DNA of 64,000 nucleotides from positions 3,472,001 through 3,536,000 of the forward strand of contig NZ_CP051685.1 in the NCBI RefSeq assembly GCF_012849555.1, read 5' to 3'. A program made the position numbers and the translations under genes. Numbering within the stretch: position 1 is the first letter of the stretch; every line of letters starts with the position of its first letter. The stretch is from Massilia forsythiae. GTDB taxonomy: Bacteria; Pseudomonadota; Gammaproteobacteria; Burkholderiales; Burkholderiaceae_D. The notes below the pieces were generated by a model. It searched no databases and was not told where the DNA came from. It was given only the letters and a program-made list of their open reading frames with translations. Positions 1 through 9,302 of the stretch are shown here, in pieces.

Positions 1-1469
1 GCGAAATGGTGCAGGGCCTGCACGACGCCGACCTGCGCGTGACCATGGACGTGGTGTACAACCACACCAGCCAGTCGCAGCAGGGCCCGCTGTCGGTGCT
101 GGACCGCATCGTCCCGACGTATTACTACCGCCTGAATCCGAACGGCGGCATCCTGAACGACAGCTGCTGCGCCGACACCGCGCAGGAAACCACGATGATG
201 GGCAAGCTGATGATCGATTCGGTGTCGATGTGGGCCAAGCAGTACAAGGTCGACAGCTTCCGCTTCGACATCATGGGCTTGAGTCCGCTGGACCTGATCA
301 AGCGCCTGCAGGCGGACGTCAACAAGGCGGCCGGCCGCGACATCTACCTGTACGGCGAAGCCTGGAACTTCGGCGCCGTTGCCAACGACGCCCGCTTCGT
401 GCAGGCGCGCCAGGCCAACATGTACGGCACCGGCATCGGTTCGTTCAACGACCGCATGCGCGACTCGGTCCGCGGCGGCGGCTGCTGCGACAACGGCGAC
501 GCGCTGTTCACCCAGCAGGGCTTCATCAACGGCGTGTGGTACGACCCGAACGGCAAGGCCAGCCAGACCCGCGACGACGCGCTGCGCCTGGCGGACATGG
601 TGCGCGTGGCCCTGTCCGGCACGCTGCGCGACTACCGTTTCCTAGATCGCACCGGCGCCGTGAAAAGCAACGCCGAGATCGACTACTTCGGCCAGAAGGC
701 CGGCTTCGCCGCCAACCCGGCCGAGACCATCAACTACATCGAGGCGCACGACAACCAGACCCTGTTCGACATCGACGCCTTCCGCCTGCCGCAGACGACC
801 TCGCTGGCCGACCGGGTGCGCGTGCAGAACCTGGGCACGGCCATTAACCTGCTGGCGCAGGGCATTCCGTTCACCCATGCCGGCCAGGAAATCCTGCGTT
901 CCAAGTCGCTCGACCGCGACAGCTACAACGCCGGCGACTGGTTCAACCGCCTGGACTACAGCTACGCGTCGAACAACTTCGGCGTCGGCCTGCCGCTGCA
1001 GAACACCAACGGCGACAACTGGCCGATCATGGCGCCGCTGCTGGCCAATCCGCTGATCAAGCCGGACAGCCGCGCCATCGTCCAGGCGCGCGACGTGTTC
1101 GAGGACTTCCTGGCGATCCGCAAGGACACCACGCTGTTCCGCCTGCGCACCGCGCAGGACGTCAACGAGCGCCTGAAGTTCTACAACGTCGGACCGAATC
1201 AGGTGCCGGGCCTGGTGGTGATGGGTATCGACGGCAGCCAGCCGCGCAGCTACGCCGGCAACGAGTTCGCCCGCGTGGTGGTGCTGTTCAACGTCGACAA
1301 GACCGCCAAGACCTTCGCCATCCCCGAGCTGAAGGGCAAGAAGCTGGCGCTGCACAGCATCCAGCGCCGCGGCAGCGACGATGTGGTGAAATCGTCCAGC
1401 TACGACCGCACCAGCGGCAGCTTCAGCGTGCCGGCGCGTACCGCGGCGGTGTTCGTGCAGAACGATTGA
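1..1469 (+). CDS. Pullulanase-type alpha-1,6-glucosidase, C-terminal part (5' end outside window)
   Basis: This is the C-terminal half of a GH13-family debranching enzyme that hydrolyses alpha-1,6 branch points in starch, glycogen or pullulan. The frame is open from base 3, so the start and N-terminal domains lie outside the window. All four GH13 regions visible here are intact: MDVVYNHT (region I), DSFRFDIMG with the nucleophile Asp about 89 codons in, YGEAWNFG with the acid/base Glu, and IEAHDNQTLFD (region IV). The last ~100 residues look like the beta-sandwich C-domain. The TIGR02103-type pullulanase family usually exceeds 900 residues and is often secreted or lipid-anchored, which cannot be checked here. 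A strong terminator follows the stop. The family is secure; the exact substrate is not. Confidence 0.9.
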   Translation, partial: EMVQGLHDADLRVTMDVVYNHTSQSQQGPLSVLDRIVPTYYYRLNPNGGILNDSCCADTAQETTMMGKLMIDSVSMWAKQYKVDSFRFDIMGLSPLDLIKRLQADVNKAAGRDIYLYGEAWNFGAVANDARFVQARQANMYGTGIGSFNDRMRDSVRGGGCCDNGDALFTQQGFINGVWYDPNGKASQTRDDALRLADMVRVALSGTLRDYRFLDRTGAVKSNAEIDYFGQKAGFAANPAETINYIEAHDNQTLFDIDAFRLPQTTSLADRVRVQNLGTAINLLAQGIPFTHAGQEILRSKSLDRDSYNAGDWFNRLDYSYASNNFGVGLPLQNTNGDNWPIMAPLLANPLIKPDSRAIVQARDVFEDFLAIRKDTTLFRLRTAQDVNERLKFYNVGPNQVPGLVVMGIDGSQPRSYAGNEFARVVVLFNVDKTAKTFAIPELKGKKLALHSIQRRGSDDVVKSSSYDRTSGSFSVPARTAAVFVQND

Positions 1470-1514
1470 TGCGCGGCGCCTGAAGGGGAGGCGCGCCGCC
1501 GGCGCGCCGACGCG

Positions 1515-1548
1515 AAGGGCCGCAAGCTTGCGCTTGCGGCCCTTTTTT
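1515..1548 (+). terminator. Rho-independent terminator of the pullulanase gene
   Basis: A perfect 11-bp stem (1517-1527 with 1532-1542) closes a TTGC loop and is followed by six T residues at 1543-1548. It starts 45 bp after the pullulanase stop. The two A's at 1515-1516 also pair with the T-tract. It lies ahead of the oppositely oriented lipoprotein gene, so it may stop transcription from both sides. Confidence 0.9.
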
Positions 1549-1581
1549 CATGCATGCGGGGCGTCGGCCGGGCGCGGCGGA

Positions 1582-1818
1582 TCACCAATCCTTGCCGGAG
1601 TTGTTGACGCCGTTTTCCATCACCCGCTGGTTCTCGAGCTGCTGCTTGTCGGCCACGGTCACGTTGTCCGGACGGCCGCCCTTGCGCGGGATATAGCTGG
1701 CGACCGAAGTGGTGCCGCGGTCCGCCATGGCCTGCTGGCCATCCTGGGCCGGATTGTTGGCTGCACAGCCGCACAGCAGGGTTGCACCCGCCAGCGCGGC
1801 CAGGGTGATCGATTTCAT
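1582..1818 (-). CDS. Small lipoprotein of unknown function (78 aa)
   Basis: The first 18 residues form a lipoprotein signal: positive start (MKS), hydrophobic core (LAALAGATLL) and lipobox LCGC with the lipidated Cys at position 18. The mature part is about 60 residues, polar, with no family I recognise; it contains QQAMADRG and IPRKGGRPDN. A good ribosome binding site (gaggagg) sits about 7 bp before the ATG, supporting this start. It converges on the pullulanase gene and has its own promoter region towards 1900. Similar tiny lipoproteins are common in Burkholderiales, but I cannot name a role. Confidence 0.75.
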   Translation of the reverse strand: MKSITLAALAGATLLCGCAANNPAQDGQQAMADRGTTSVASYIPRKGGRPDNVTVADKQQLENQRVMENGVNNSGKDW

Positions 1819-2001
1819 TGAATGCCTCCTCGGTGATGACTACGGTTGGAAATTGCCATCCTCGATCATAGACGAGCAGCGCCGGCATGAATCTCACGAA
1901 TAATCACGTATCGCGCGTGCATGCGTGATTATTTTGATCGGGCACAGACACACCATGCGCTCGGTCTTCCAGAATCGGTTGACAACCGTGAAGGAGCACA
2001 C

Positions 2002-2322
2002 ATGGCACGCTCGATCAGGCTCATCTATCGCAATATCCAGGGCCGCGTCCGGATCAACCATAACTGGGAAGCGATCACCAAAAGTGCCGCAGTATTGATC
2101 ACTGCGGCCGAATGGCGGGCGGGCAACGATCCCTACGACGATACCGGCCGTCCGAACTTGGGCGAGGCCAATGTCTACGTGACCAACATCGGGCCGCACG
2201 ATCCGGAGGGCGGCCCCGGCGGCGTCGAATTCCACCTCCACGTCGACTGGGACAGTCCGCTGCACGTGCAGGTGACGATCACCGTGTTCGAGCCGATCGA
2301 AAGGTTCGAAGTCGTCGGTTGA
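2002..2322 (+). CDS. Conserved-looking hypothetical protein (106 aa)
   Basis: The frame opens at 1921, but the ATG at 2002 is the likely start because aaggag lies 8-11 bp ahead and the upstream part is low in coding character. The product is about 106 residues, soluble, with no signal peptide or membrane segment. Alternating hydrophobic stretches (VEFHLHVDWDSPLHVQVTIT) suggest a beta-rich fold. The aromatic and acidic content and G/C-ending codons support real coding. I do not recognise the family. The antisense frame covering 1894-2265 is judged to be a shadow. Confidence 0.6.
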   Translation: MARSIRLIYRNIQGRVRINHNWEAITKSAAVLITAAEWRAGNDPYDDTGRPNLGEANVYVTNIGPHDPEGGPGGVEFHLHVDWDSPLHVQVTITVFEPIERFEVVG

Positions 2323-2349
2323 GCGGCCGGTGCATGCCGCGGCGGGCGC

Positions 2350-3252
2350 CTAGCCAGCGTCGCCCTTGATGAAATCGACGAAGGCGCGCAGTGGCGCCGG
2401 CACCAGGCGCCGCCCGGAATAGTACAGCCAGGGGCCGGAAATACTGGGCCACCAGTCTTCCAGCACCGGCGCCAGGGCGCCGCTTTCGAAGTACGGGCGC
2501 AGCCAGTCCTCGAACAGGTAGACGATACCGCTGCCGGCCACCGCGGCCTGCACCGCCAGGTCGGCCGTGATGCCCAGGCGCACGATCAGCGGGCCGCGCG
2601 GGTTGACGTGCACCACCTCGCCGGCGCGCTCGAACTGCCACTGCACCACCGGGCCGCCGGCGAAGCGCCCGGCCAGGCAGGCGTGCGCCGGCAACTGGTC
2701 CGGATGGGTGGGGCGGCCATGCCGGGCCAGGTAGGCCGGCGCCGCGGCCGCCGCCAGGCGCTGCACGCGCGGGCCAATCGGCAGCGCGATCATGTCCTGC
2801 TCCAGCGCTTCCTCGTAGCGGATGCCGGCGTCGCAGCCGGACGCCAGCACGTCGACGAAGCGGTCTTCCGCCGTCACTTCCAGCGTGATGTCGGGGTAGG
2901 CCGTCAGGAAGCGCGGCACGATGTCCGGCAGCACCAGGCGCGACGCCGCCAGCGGCACGTTCAGGCGCAGGATGCCGGCGGGCTGGCCGCCGGCGTCGGC
3001 CACCGCGCCCAGCGCCGCCTCGACTTCGCCCAGGGCCGGCCCCAGGCGTTCCAGCAGCGTGCGTCCAGCCTCGGTCGGCGTCACGCTGCGCGTGGTGCGG
3101 TTCAGCAGTCGCGCGCCGAGCCGCTGCTCCAGCCGGCGCACCGCGTCGCTCAGGCCCGAGGGGCTGGCGCCGCGTGCGCGCGCCGCCTCGCGGAAGCCGC
3201 CGGCGCGCGCCACCGCCACAAAAATCTGCAAGTCGTCCAGGTCGATGTCCAT
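2350..3252 (-). CDS. LysR-family transcriptional regulator
   Basis: The N-terminal winged helix-turn-helix (residues ~5-65) reads LDDLQIFVAVARAGGF, then SPSGLSDAVRRLEQRLGARL and NRTTRSVTPTEAG, the standard LysR signature. The remaining ~210 residues form the effector-binding domain. Length (300 aa) is normal. It is divergent from the aldo-keto reductase gene with a 99-bp gap, the classic layout for a LysR regulator that controls its neighbour and itself. The effector is unknown. The motif NRTTRSVTPTEAG is typical of the CrgA/DmlR-like group common in Betaproteobacteria. Confidence 0.92.
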   Translation of the reverse strand: MDIDLDDLQIFVAVARAGGFREAARARGASPSGLSDAVRRLEQRLGARLLNRTTRSVTPTEAGRTLLERLGPALGEVEAALGAVADAGGQPAGILRLNVPLAASRLVLPDIVPRFLTAYPDITLEVTAEDRFVDVLASGCDAGIRYEEALEQDMIALPIGPRVQRLAAAAAPAYLARHGRPTHPDQLPAHACLAGRFAGGPVVQWQFERAGEVVHVNPRGPLIVRLGITADLAVQAAVAGSGIVYLFEDWLRPYFESGALAPVLEDWWPSISGPWLYYSGRRLVPAPLRAFVDFIKGDAG

Positions 3253-3298
3253 TGTCCGTTTTTCCGTACAGCCCGTGCGGATTGTAGTGGATTGTCCG
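3251..3298. promoter_or_regulatory. Possible LysR operator: repeated ATTGTCCG in the divergent promoter
   Basis: The octamer ATTGTCCG occurs at 3251-3258 and again at 3291-3298, exactly 40 bp apart (close to four helical turns), with a partial copy ATTGTAGT at 3281-3288. The left copy overlaps the LysR start codon, so part of the match may be chance. The spacing and position between lysR and the reductase fit a regulator footprint, but no T-N11-A site was proven. Confidence 0.3.
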
Positions 3299-3351
3299 CC
3301 GGCGGGGCCGGCGTTATCTTGTCCTTACACTCACCCAACAAGGAGAACACC

Positions 3352-4251
3352 ATGACCCGACTCGAACGCGCCGGCACCTGGATGCTCGGCGAGCGCCGCG
3401 TCAAGCGCCTCGGCTACGGCGCCATGCAACTGGCCGGCCCGGGCGTCTTCGGCCCGCCGCGCGACCCGGAACAGGCGCGCGCCGTGCTGCGCGCGGCGCT
3501 GGAGGGCGGCGTCGACCACATCGACACGTCGGACTTCTACGGGCCGCACGTCACCAACCGCTTGATCCGGGAAGCGCTGCAGCCGTATCCGGCCGGGCTG
3601 ACGCTGGTCACCAAGATCGGCGCGCGCCGCGACGCCCAGGGCGCCTGGCTGCCGGCCTGCTCGGCGCAGGCATTGACCGCGGCGGTGCACGACAACCTGC
3701 GCCACCTCGGCCTGGACGCGCTGGACGTGGTCAACCTGCGCAGCATGCTGAGCGTGCACGGTCCGGTGGAAGGCTCATTGGAAGAACCGCTGGCGGCGCT
3801 GGCCGAACTGCGCCGCCAGGGGCTGGTGCGCCATATCGGCTTGAGCAACGTGACGCCGGCGCAGGTGCGGCAGGCGCGGCGCATGGTGCCGATCGTCTGC
3901 GTGCAGAACCAGTACAACCTGGCGCACCGCAGCGACGACGCGCTGATCGACGAACTGGCCGGGGAGGGCATCGCCTACGTGCCGTTCTTCCCGCTCGGCG
4001 GCTTTTCGCCGCTGCAATCGGAGACGCTGTCGGCCGTGGCGGCGCAGCTGGAAGCGACGCCGATGCAGGTGGCGATCGCCTGGCTGTTGCGGCGTTCGCC
4101 CAACATCCTGGTGATACCGGGCACGGCGTCGCTCGCGCACCTGCGCGAAAACCTGGCGGCGGCCGACCTGGTATTGCCCGATGCGGCGTACGCGCGGCTG
4201 GAGCGGATGGCGGTGGCCGGTCAGGAGAGCTCGACTTCCAGTCCCTCGTAG
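3352..4251 (+). CDS. Aldo/keto reductase, LysR-associated (possibly pyridoxal reductase-like)
   Basis: An NAD(P)H-dependent (alpha/beta)8-barrel oxidoreductase of 299 residues. The AKR signature is visible: GGVDHIDTSDFYGP (catalytic Asp and Tyr), LVTKIG (catalytic Lys), IGLSNV, and the C-terminal cofactor region VIPGTASLAHLRENL. The position usually held by the catalytic His (D-L-x-L-I-H) reads DVVNLR, as in the YdbC/PdxI-like branch, so a pyridoxal-type substrate is possible but unproven. The start at 3352 is set by aaggag 6 bp upstream. Its 3' end overlaps the convergent MBL-fold gene by 31 bp. Confidence 0.88.
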   Translation: MTRLERAGTWMLGERRVKRLGYGAMQLAGPGVFGPPRDPEQARAVLRAALEGGVDHIDTSDFYGPHVTNRLIREALQPYPAGLTLVTKIGARRDAQGAWLPACSAQALTAAVHDNLRHLGLDALDVVNLRSMLSVHGPVEGSLEEPLAALAELRRQGLVRHIGLSNVTPAQVRQARRMVPIVCVQNQYNLAHRSDDALIDELAGEGIAYVPFFPLGGFSPLQSETLSAVAAQLEATPMQVAIAWLLRRSPNILVIPGTASLAHLRENLAAADLVLPDAAYARLERMAVAGQESSTSSPS

Positions 4252-5123
4252 GCCAGCACCACCGCCAGGTGTTCCAGGCGGCCGGCGAAGCGCGCCAGCG
4301 CCTGCGCGAACACGGCTTCCAGTTCGTCGTCGGCACGGGTCGGCTCGTGGTGGGTGCAGTACAGCGTGCGCGCGCCGACCCGCAGCGCCATCTCCAGCGC
4401 GGCATCGAAGGTACCGTGGCCCCAGCCCTGCTTGGCCGGGTATTCCTCGAGCGTGTACGAGCAATCGACGATCAAGGCATCCACGCCCTGCATGGCGCGG
4501 TCGATCTCGGCCTGACGGCGCGCGATCTCTTGCTGGGCGGCGGCGTGGCCGGGCGCGCCCGGCGCGTGCGGGTTGCTGAACGGTTCGTGGTCGCCGGTGA
4601 AGAACAGCGACTTGCCGCCGCAGGCGATGCGGTAGCCGAGGTTGGCGACCGGGTGGTTCATCACCACGCTGTCGACCACGGCATCGCCGACGGTATGCTG
4701 CTCGCCGGCTTCCAGCGTGCGGTAGGAAATGCTGGCGGCCATGCGCTCTTCGCTGACCGGAAAATAGCTGTTCTGCAGCTGCACCGCCATCACCCGCTCG
4801 ATGCCGCTGCCGCTGGCCGCGTCGCGCGGCCCGTGCAGGCACACCCGGCTGCCCTTGACGAACAACGGGATGAAGAAGGGCAGGCCGTGGATGTGGTCCC
4901 AGTGGCTGTGCGAGATGAAGATGTCGGCATCGATGCCGGTGCCTGCGGTGCGGCGCGCCATCAGGTCCTGCGCCAGCGGGTACAGGCCGGTGCCCGCGTC
5001 CAGCACGATCAGGGTGCCGCCGCCGGTGCGTACTTCGATGCAGGTGGTGTTGCCGCCGTGGCGCACGGTGCGCGGCCCGGGGGACGGGATCGACCCCCGC
5101 ACGCCCCAGAATCGGAATTTCAT
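4221..5123 (-). CDS. MBL-fold metallo-hydrolase
   Basis: A 300-residue metallo-beta-lactamase-fold hydrolase. The metal-binding motif ISHSHWDHIHGL (HxHxDH) is at about residues 90-101, and further ligands are likely in VMNHPVAN and FFTGDHEPF. The N-terminus MKFRFWGVRGSIPSPGP and GGNTTCIEVRTGGG match a group of 'ribonuclease Z/cyclic phosphodiesterase-like' MBL proteins often linked to signalling genes. A gene for a GAF/HD-GYP protein starts 180 bp away in the opposite direction. No signal peptide is seen, so it should be cytoplasmic. The true substrate is unknown. Confidence 0.82.
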   Translation of the reverse strand: MKFRFWGVRGSIPSPGPRTVRHGGNTTCIEVRTGGGTLIVLDAGTGLYPLAQDLMARRTAGTGIDADIFISHSHWDHIHGLPFFIPLFVKGSRVCLHGPRDAASGSGIERVMAVQLQNSYFPVSEERMAASISYRTLEAGEQHTVGDAVVDSVVMNHPVANLGYRIACGGKSLFFTGDHEPFSNPHAPGAPGHAAAQQEIARRQAEIDRAMQGVDALIVDCSYTLEEYPAKQGWGHGTFDAALEMALRVGARTLYCTHHEPTRADDELEAVFAQALARFAGRLEHLAVVLAYEGLEVELS

Positions 5124-5303
5124 GTTGTTCCTTGCTGCTTGATATTAACGGGATGATAGCCGTTTGGGCAGGCACGGTATACAGGGCGCAGGAAGGCGGC
5201 TACACTGTTAAAAAATTTCAGCTCGGCAATACACGGATCGTCTTTACGCCGCCGTCTGCCGCCCCGGCCGCCGCATCAGCAGCCGTTCCAGCCCCCTACC
5301 GCC

Positions 5304-6932
5304 ATGCAAGAGCCAACCCAGTCCCCTATCGCCGAGCGGCTCGACCTCCTCACCGAAGTCAGCCTCGCCCTCGCCGGCGACCACGACATCGACGCCTTCC
5401 TCGAGCGCATCCTGCAGGCCGCGAAAAACCTGACCAACGCCGACGGCGGCACCCTGTACCGGCCCAGTGCGGACGGGCGCAGCCTGTGCTTCCAGTTCTC
5501 GCTGAACGACACGCTCGGGCTGCGCCAGGGCGGGGCCGGCGGCGATCCGGTCGGCCTGTCGCCGGTACCGCTGTACGATGCCGACGGCGGCAAGAACCTG
5601 TCCTCGGTCGCGGCCTACGCGGCCAACCTGGACCGCTCGGTCAACATCGAGGACGTGTACCAGGCCGAGGACTTCAATTTTTCCGGCATGCGCCGCTTCG
5701 ACGACGCCTTCGGCTACCACTCGCAATCGTTCCTGACCGTGCCGATGCGCGACCACGAGAAGGAACTCACCGGCGTGCTGCAGCTGATCAACGCGCGCGA
5801 TCCGGCCACCGGTGCGGTGCGCCCGTTCTCGCCCACCGACCAGCGCTTCATCGAGGCGCTGGCGGGGCAGGCCGCGGTGGCGCTGACCAACCGCCAGCTG
5901 ATCCGCCAGCTGGAACACCTGCTGGAATCGCTGGTCAACCTGATCAACATCGGCATCGACGAAAAGTCGCCGCACACCGGCCGCCATTGCCAGTTCGTGC
6001 CGGAACTGACGATGATGCTGGCCGACGCCGTGCACGCCACCGCCGAGGGGCCGATGGCCGGCTTCCGCATGAGCGAGGGCGACCGCAAGGAGTTGTGGCT
6101 GGCCGGCCTGCTGCACGATTGCGGCAAGATCACCACCCCGGTGCACGTGGTCGACAAGGCCACCAAGCTGGAAACCATCTTCGACCGCATCCACCTGGTC
6201 GATGCGCGCTTCGAGGTCTTGCTGCGCGATGCCGAGATCCGCATGCTGCGCGCGCGCTGCCAGCCGGGCCTCGGCGCCGACGAGCTGGCCGGACTCGACG
6301 CCGGCCTGGCCGCGGAACAGGCCAAGCTGCGCGCCGACCGCGACTTCCTGCGCCACGCCAACGTCGGCAGCGAAGGCATGAGCGTCACCGACCAGCAGCG
6401 CGTGCGCCGCATCGCGCGCTACCGCTGGACCGGCCCGGACGGCGTCGAGCGCGACCTGCTGGACGAGGACGAGATCTACAACCTGAACATCCCGTTCGGC
6501 ACCCTGACCGGGGAAGAACGCAAGATCATCAACAACCACATCGTGGTGACCATCCGCATGCTGGAATCGCTGCCCTGGCCGAAGCACCTGCGCAACGTGC
6601 CGGAGTACGCCGGCGGCCACCACGAGCGGGTGGACGGCAAGGGCTACCCGCGCGGCTTGAGGCGCGACCAGATGTCGGTGCAGGCGCGGGTGATGGCGAT
6701 CGCCGACATCTTCGAGGCGCTGACCGCGCCCGACCGCCCCTACAAGAAGGGCAAGACGCTGTCGGAATCACTGCATATCCTCGGCAAGTTCGCCCTCAAC
6801 GGCCACATCGATCCGGACCTGTTCGACATTTTCGTGCGCCAGAAGGTCTATGCGCAGTTCTCGAGCAAGTTCCTGGACCCGGCGCAGGTGGACGAGGTCG
6901 ACGAGGCCGCCATTCCCGGCTACCGGCCGTAA
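5304..6932 (+). CDS. GAF domain / HD-GYP domain protein (probable c-di-GMP phosphodiesterase)
   Basis: The N-terminal ~190 residues form a GAF sensor domain (LERILQAAKNLTNADGGTLY ... FLTVPMRDHEKELTGVLQLI). An HD-GYP domain follows: LLHDCGK with the HD pair at residues 271-272, GGHHERVDGKGYPRG with HHE at ~439-441 and GYP at 447-449, and ARVMAIADIFEALTAPDRPY. The HD-to-GYP distance is unusually long because of a ~120-residue insertion rich in Arg and acidic residues. HD-GYP enzymes cleave cyclic di-GMP; all listed metal and signature residues are present, so activity is expected. It is 15 bp upstream of an adenylate cyclase gene and surely co-transcribed. Confidence 0.9.
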   Translation: MQEPTQSPIAERLDLLTEVSLALAGDHDIDAFLERILQAAKNLTNADGGTLYRPSADGRSLCFQFSLNDTLGLRQGGAGGDPVGLSPVPLYDADGGKNLSSVAAYAANLDRSVNIEDVYQAEDFNFSGMRRFDDAFGYHSQSFLTVPMRDHEKELTGVLQLINARDPATGAVRPFSPTDQRFIEALAGQAAVALTNRQLIRQLEHLLESLVNLINIGIDEKSPHTGRHCQFVPELTMMLADAVHATAEGPMAGFRMSEGDRKELWLAGLLHDCGKITTPVHVVDKATKLETIFDRIHLVDARFEVLLRDAEIRMLRARCQPGLGADELAGLDAGLAAEQAKLRADRDFLRHANVGSEGMSVTDQQRVRRIARYRWTGPDGVERDLLDEDEIYNLNIPFGTLTGEERKIINNHIVVTIRMLESLPWPKHLRNVPEYAGGHHERVDGKGYPRGLRRDQMSVQARVMAIADIFEALTAPDRPYKKGKTLSESLHILGKFALNGHIDPDLFDIFVRQKVYAQFSSKFLDPAQVDEVDEAAIPGYRP

Positions 6933-6947
6933 GCGGGAGCACGGACG

Positions 6948-9263
6948 ATGCCGCGATTCGCAAGGAAGGCAGCGCGCGCGCCGGCGCGCGGGCGCATGCG
7001 CGGCCTGGCGCGCAAATACGGACTGCGCTGGGCCCTGGGACTGGCGCTGACGCTGGCGGCGCTGCTGTACCTGATGGGCGTGTGGAGCAGCCACGCCATC
7101 GCGCGCCAGGACACCATCGTGGCCGACCTGCGCATGCGCCTGGAACGGCCGGTGCCGGACCCGCGCATCGTCATCGTCGACATCGACGCCAAGAGCCTGG
7201 GCGAAGTGGGGCGCTTTCCCTGGAGCCGCAACACGATGGCGCGCCTGGTGGACCAACTGGTCGGACATTATGGGGCGGCGACCGTCGGCTTCGACATCGC
7301 CTTCCCGGAACCCGACACCAGTTCCGGCTACGCGGTGCTGGAACGCCTGGCCGGCGCCGAGCTGCGCGACGTGCCCGGCATGCGGCGCCGCCTGGACGCG
7401 CTGCGGCCGGCGCTCGACTACGACGGCCAGTTCGCGCGCGCGCTGGCCGGACGGCCGGTGGTGCTGGGCTATAACCTGTCGCCGGGCCTGACCCGTGGCG
7501 TGCTGCCGCCGCCGCCGTTCACCGCGGCCAGCCTGGGCGGGCGCGAACTGCTCGCCTACGAGGCCGACGGCTACGAAGCCAACATCGCGCCGCTGCAGCA
7601 GGCCGCGCGCGGCGCCGGCAGCTTCACGGTGGTACAGGACGCCGACGGCGTGGTGCGCTCCAGCTCCCTGCTGCAGCGCATCGGCGACGGCTATTACCCG
7701 TCGCTGGCGCTGGCCACCGCCGCGGTCTACCTGAAGGCGACGTCGATCGCGCCGGTGTTCGAAGACGATGCCATGATGCAGTCGGAGGCACAACTGGAAT
7801 CCGGCGGCGCCAAGGCGATCCGCATCGCCGGCCCCGGTGTCGAGCGCAGCATCCCGGCCGGCTACGGCCTGCTGACCGTGGTGCAGTACCACGGCAGCGG
7901 CGGCCCGCAGGGCGGCTCTTTCCGCTACGTGTCCGCCAGCGACGTGCTGGCCGGACGCGTGGCGCCGCAGGTGCTGCGCGGCGCGATCGTCCTGGTCGGC
8001 ACCACCGCGCCCGGCCTGGTCGACCTGCGCGCCACGCCGGTGTCGTCCGCCTATCCCGGCGTCGAGGTGCACGCCAACGTCATCAAGTCGATCCTCGACG
8101 GGCGCTTCAAGACGCGCTCCCAGTACGCGTTCCCGATCGAAGTGCTGCAGGTGCTGGCGGTGGGCACGCTGCTGGCGCTGCTGCTGCCGGCGCTGTCGCC
8201 GCTGGCGGCGGTGCTGGCGGCCGGCGCCGCCTTCGCGCTGGTGGCGGGCATCAACATGGCCATGTACTTCGTCGAGGACACCGTGCTCGACATGGTGATC
8301 TGCCTGCTGCTGGTGGCGCTGCTGTTCGTGCTGAACCTGGGCTGGGGCTACTTTTTCGAATTCCGCAAGGGCAGGGCGCTGGTGTCTCGCTTCGGCGAGT
8401 ACGTGGCGCCGGAACTGGTGGCGCAGATGGCCGAGAACCCGCACGCCTACGACATGGAAGGCGAGAGCCGGGATTTATCGGTCATGTTCGTCGACGTGCG
8501 CGGCTTCACCACCATCTCCGAAGGCTTGCCGCCCAAAGAACTGCGCGAGTACATCAATTTGTACCTGACCGCGATGTCGGAAGACATCCGTTCCAGCCAC
8601 CAGGGCACGCTCGACAAATACATCGGCGACGCCGTGATGGCGTTCTGGGGCGCGCCGGTGGCCTTTGCCGACCACGCCAGCCGCGCGGTGGCCACGGCGC
8701 TCTTGATGCAGGCCAGCGCGGCGCGCCTGGACGAGGCCTTCCGCGCGCGCGGCTGGCCGCCCCTGAAGATCGGCATCGGCGTGAATTCCGGCCTGATGCA
8801 CGTGGGCGACATGGGCTCGGCCATCCGCCGCGCCTATACCGTGATGGGCGACGCCGTGAACCTGGGCGCGCGCCTGGAAGGCATCACCAAAGTGTACGGC
8901 GTCGGCATCGCGGTGGGCGAGGCGACACGCCTGGCGGCCCCGGAATTCGCCTACCGCGAGCTGGACCGGGTGCGGGTGAAGGGCAAGAACGAACCGGTGG
9001 CCATTTTCGAGCCGCTGGGCCGGCCGGCGGAACTCGATGCGGGCCTGCTGGACGAATTGCGTACTTGGGATGCGGCGCTGGCGCTGGTGCGGGCGCGCGA
9101 CTGGGACGGGGCGCAGCGGCGCATCGCGGCGCTGCACGACGCACTGGCGGACGATCACCCGCGGCGCGGGCTGTATGCGCTGTACCTGCAGCGCATCGCC
9201 CGCTGGCGCGCCGAGCCGCCGGGGGTGGACTGGGATGGGGTGACCACGTTCGAGACCAAGTAG
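6948..9263 (+). CDS. CHASE2 sensor / class III adenylate cyclase
   Basis: A 771-residue membrane enzyme. An N-terminal membrane segment (~residues 25-45, GLALTLAALLYLMG) precedes an extracytoplasmic CHASE2 domain (VIVDIDAKSLGEVGRFPWSR). Three closely spaced membrane helices follow (~395-465), then a class III cyclase domain. Catalytic elements are present: MFVDVRGFTTISE (metal-binding Asp), DKYIGDAVMAFWGAP (adenine-specifying Lys, second Asp), and YTVMGDAVNLGARLEG (Asp, Asn, Arg). It should make cAMP in response to an external cue. The preceding gene is an HD-GYP phosphodiesterase, so one transcript likely controls both c-di-GMP and cAMP. Confidence 0.92.
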   Translation: MPRFARKAARAPARGRMRGLARKYGLRWALGLALTLAALLYLMGVWSSHAIARQDTIVADLRMRLERPVPDPRIVIVDIDAKSLGEVGRFPWSRNTMARLVDQLVGHYGAATVGFDIAFPEPDTSSGYAVLERLAGAELRDVPGMRRRLDALRPALDYDGQFARALAGRPVVLGYNLSPGLTRGVLPPPPFTAASLGGRELLAYEADGYEANIAPLQQAARGAGSFTVVQDADGVVRSSSLLQRIGDGYYPSLALATAAVYLKATSIAPVFEDDAMMQSEAQLESGGAKAIRIAGPGVERSIPAGYGLLTVVQYHGSGGPQGGSFRYVSASDVLAGRVAPQVLRGAIVLVGTTAPGLVDLRATPVSSAYPGVEVHANVIKSILDGRFKTRSQYAFPIEVLQVLAVGTLLALLLPALSPLAAVLAAGAAFALVAGINMAMYFVEDTVLDMVICLLLVALLFVLNLGWGYFFEFRKGRALVSRFGEYVAPELVAQMAENPHAYDMEGESRDLSVMFVDVRGFTTISEGLPPKELREYINLYLTAMSEDIRSSHQGTLDKYIGDAVMAFWGAPVAFADHASRAVATALLMQASAARLDEAFRARGWPPLKIGIGVNSGLMHVGDMGSAIRRAYTVMGDAVNLGARLEGITKVYGVGIAVGEATRLAAPEFAYRELDRVRVKGKNEPVAIFEPLGRPAELDAGLLDELRTWDAALALVRARDWDGAQRRIAALHDALADDHPRRGLYALYLQRIARWRAEPPGVDWDGVTTFETK

Positions 9264-9302
9264 ATCGGCCCATGGGGGTGGATCGCTTAACGCTCGCACC
9301 GC

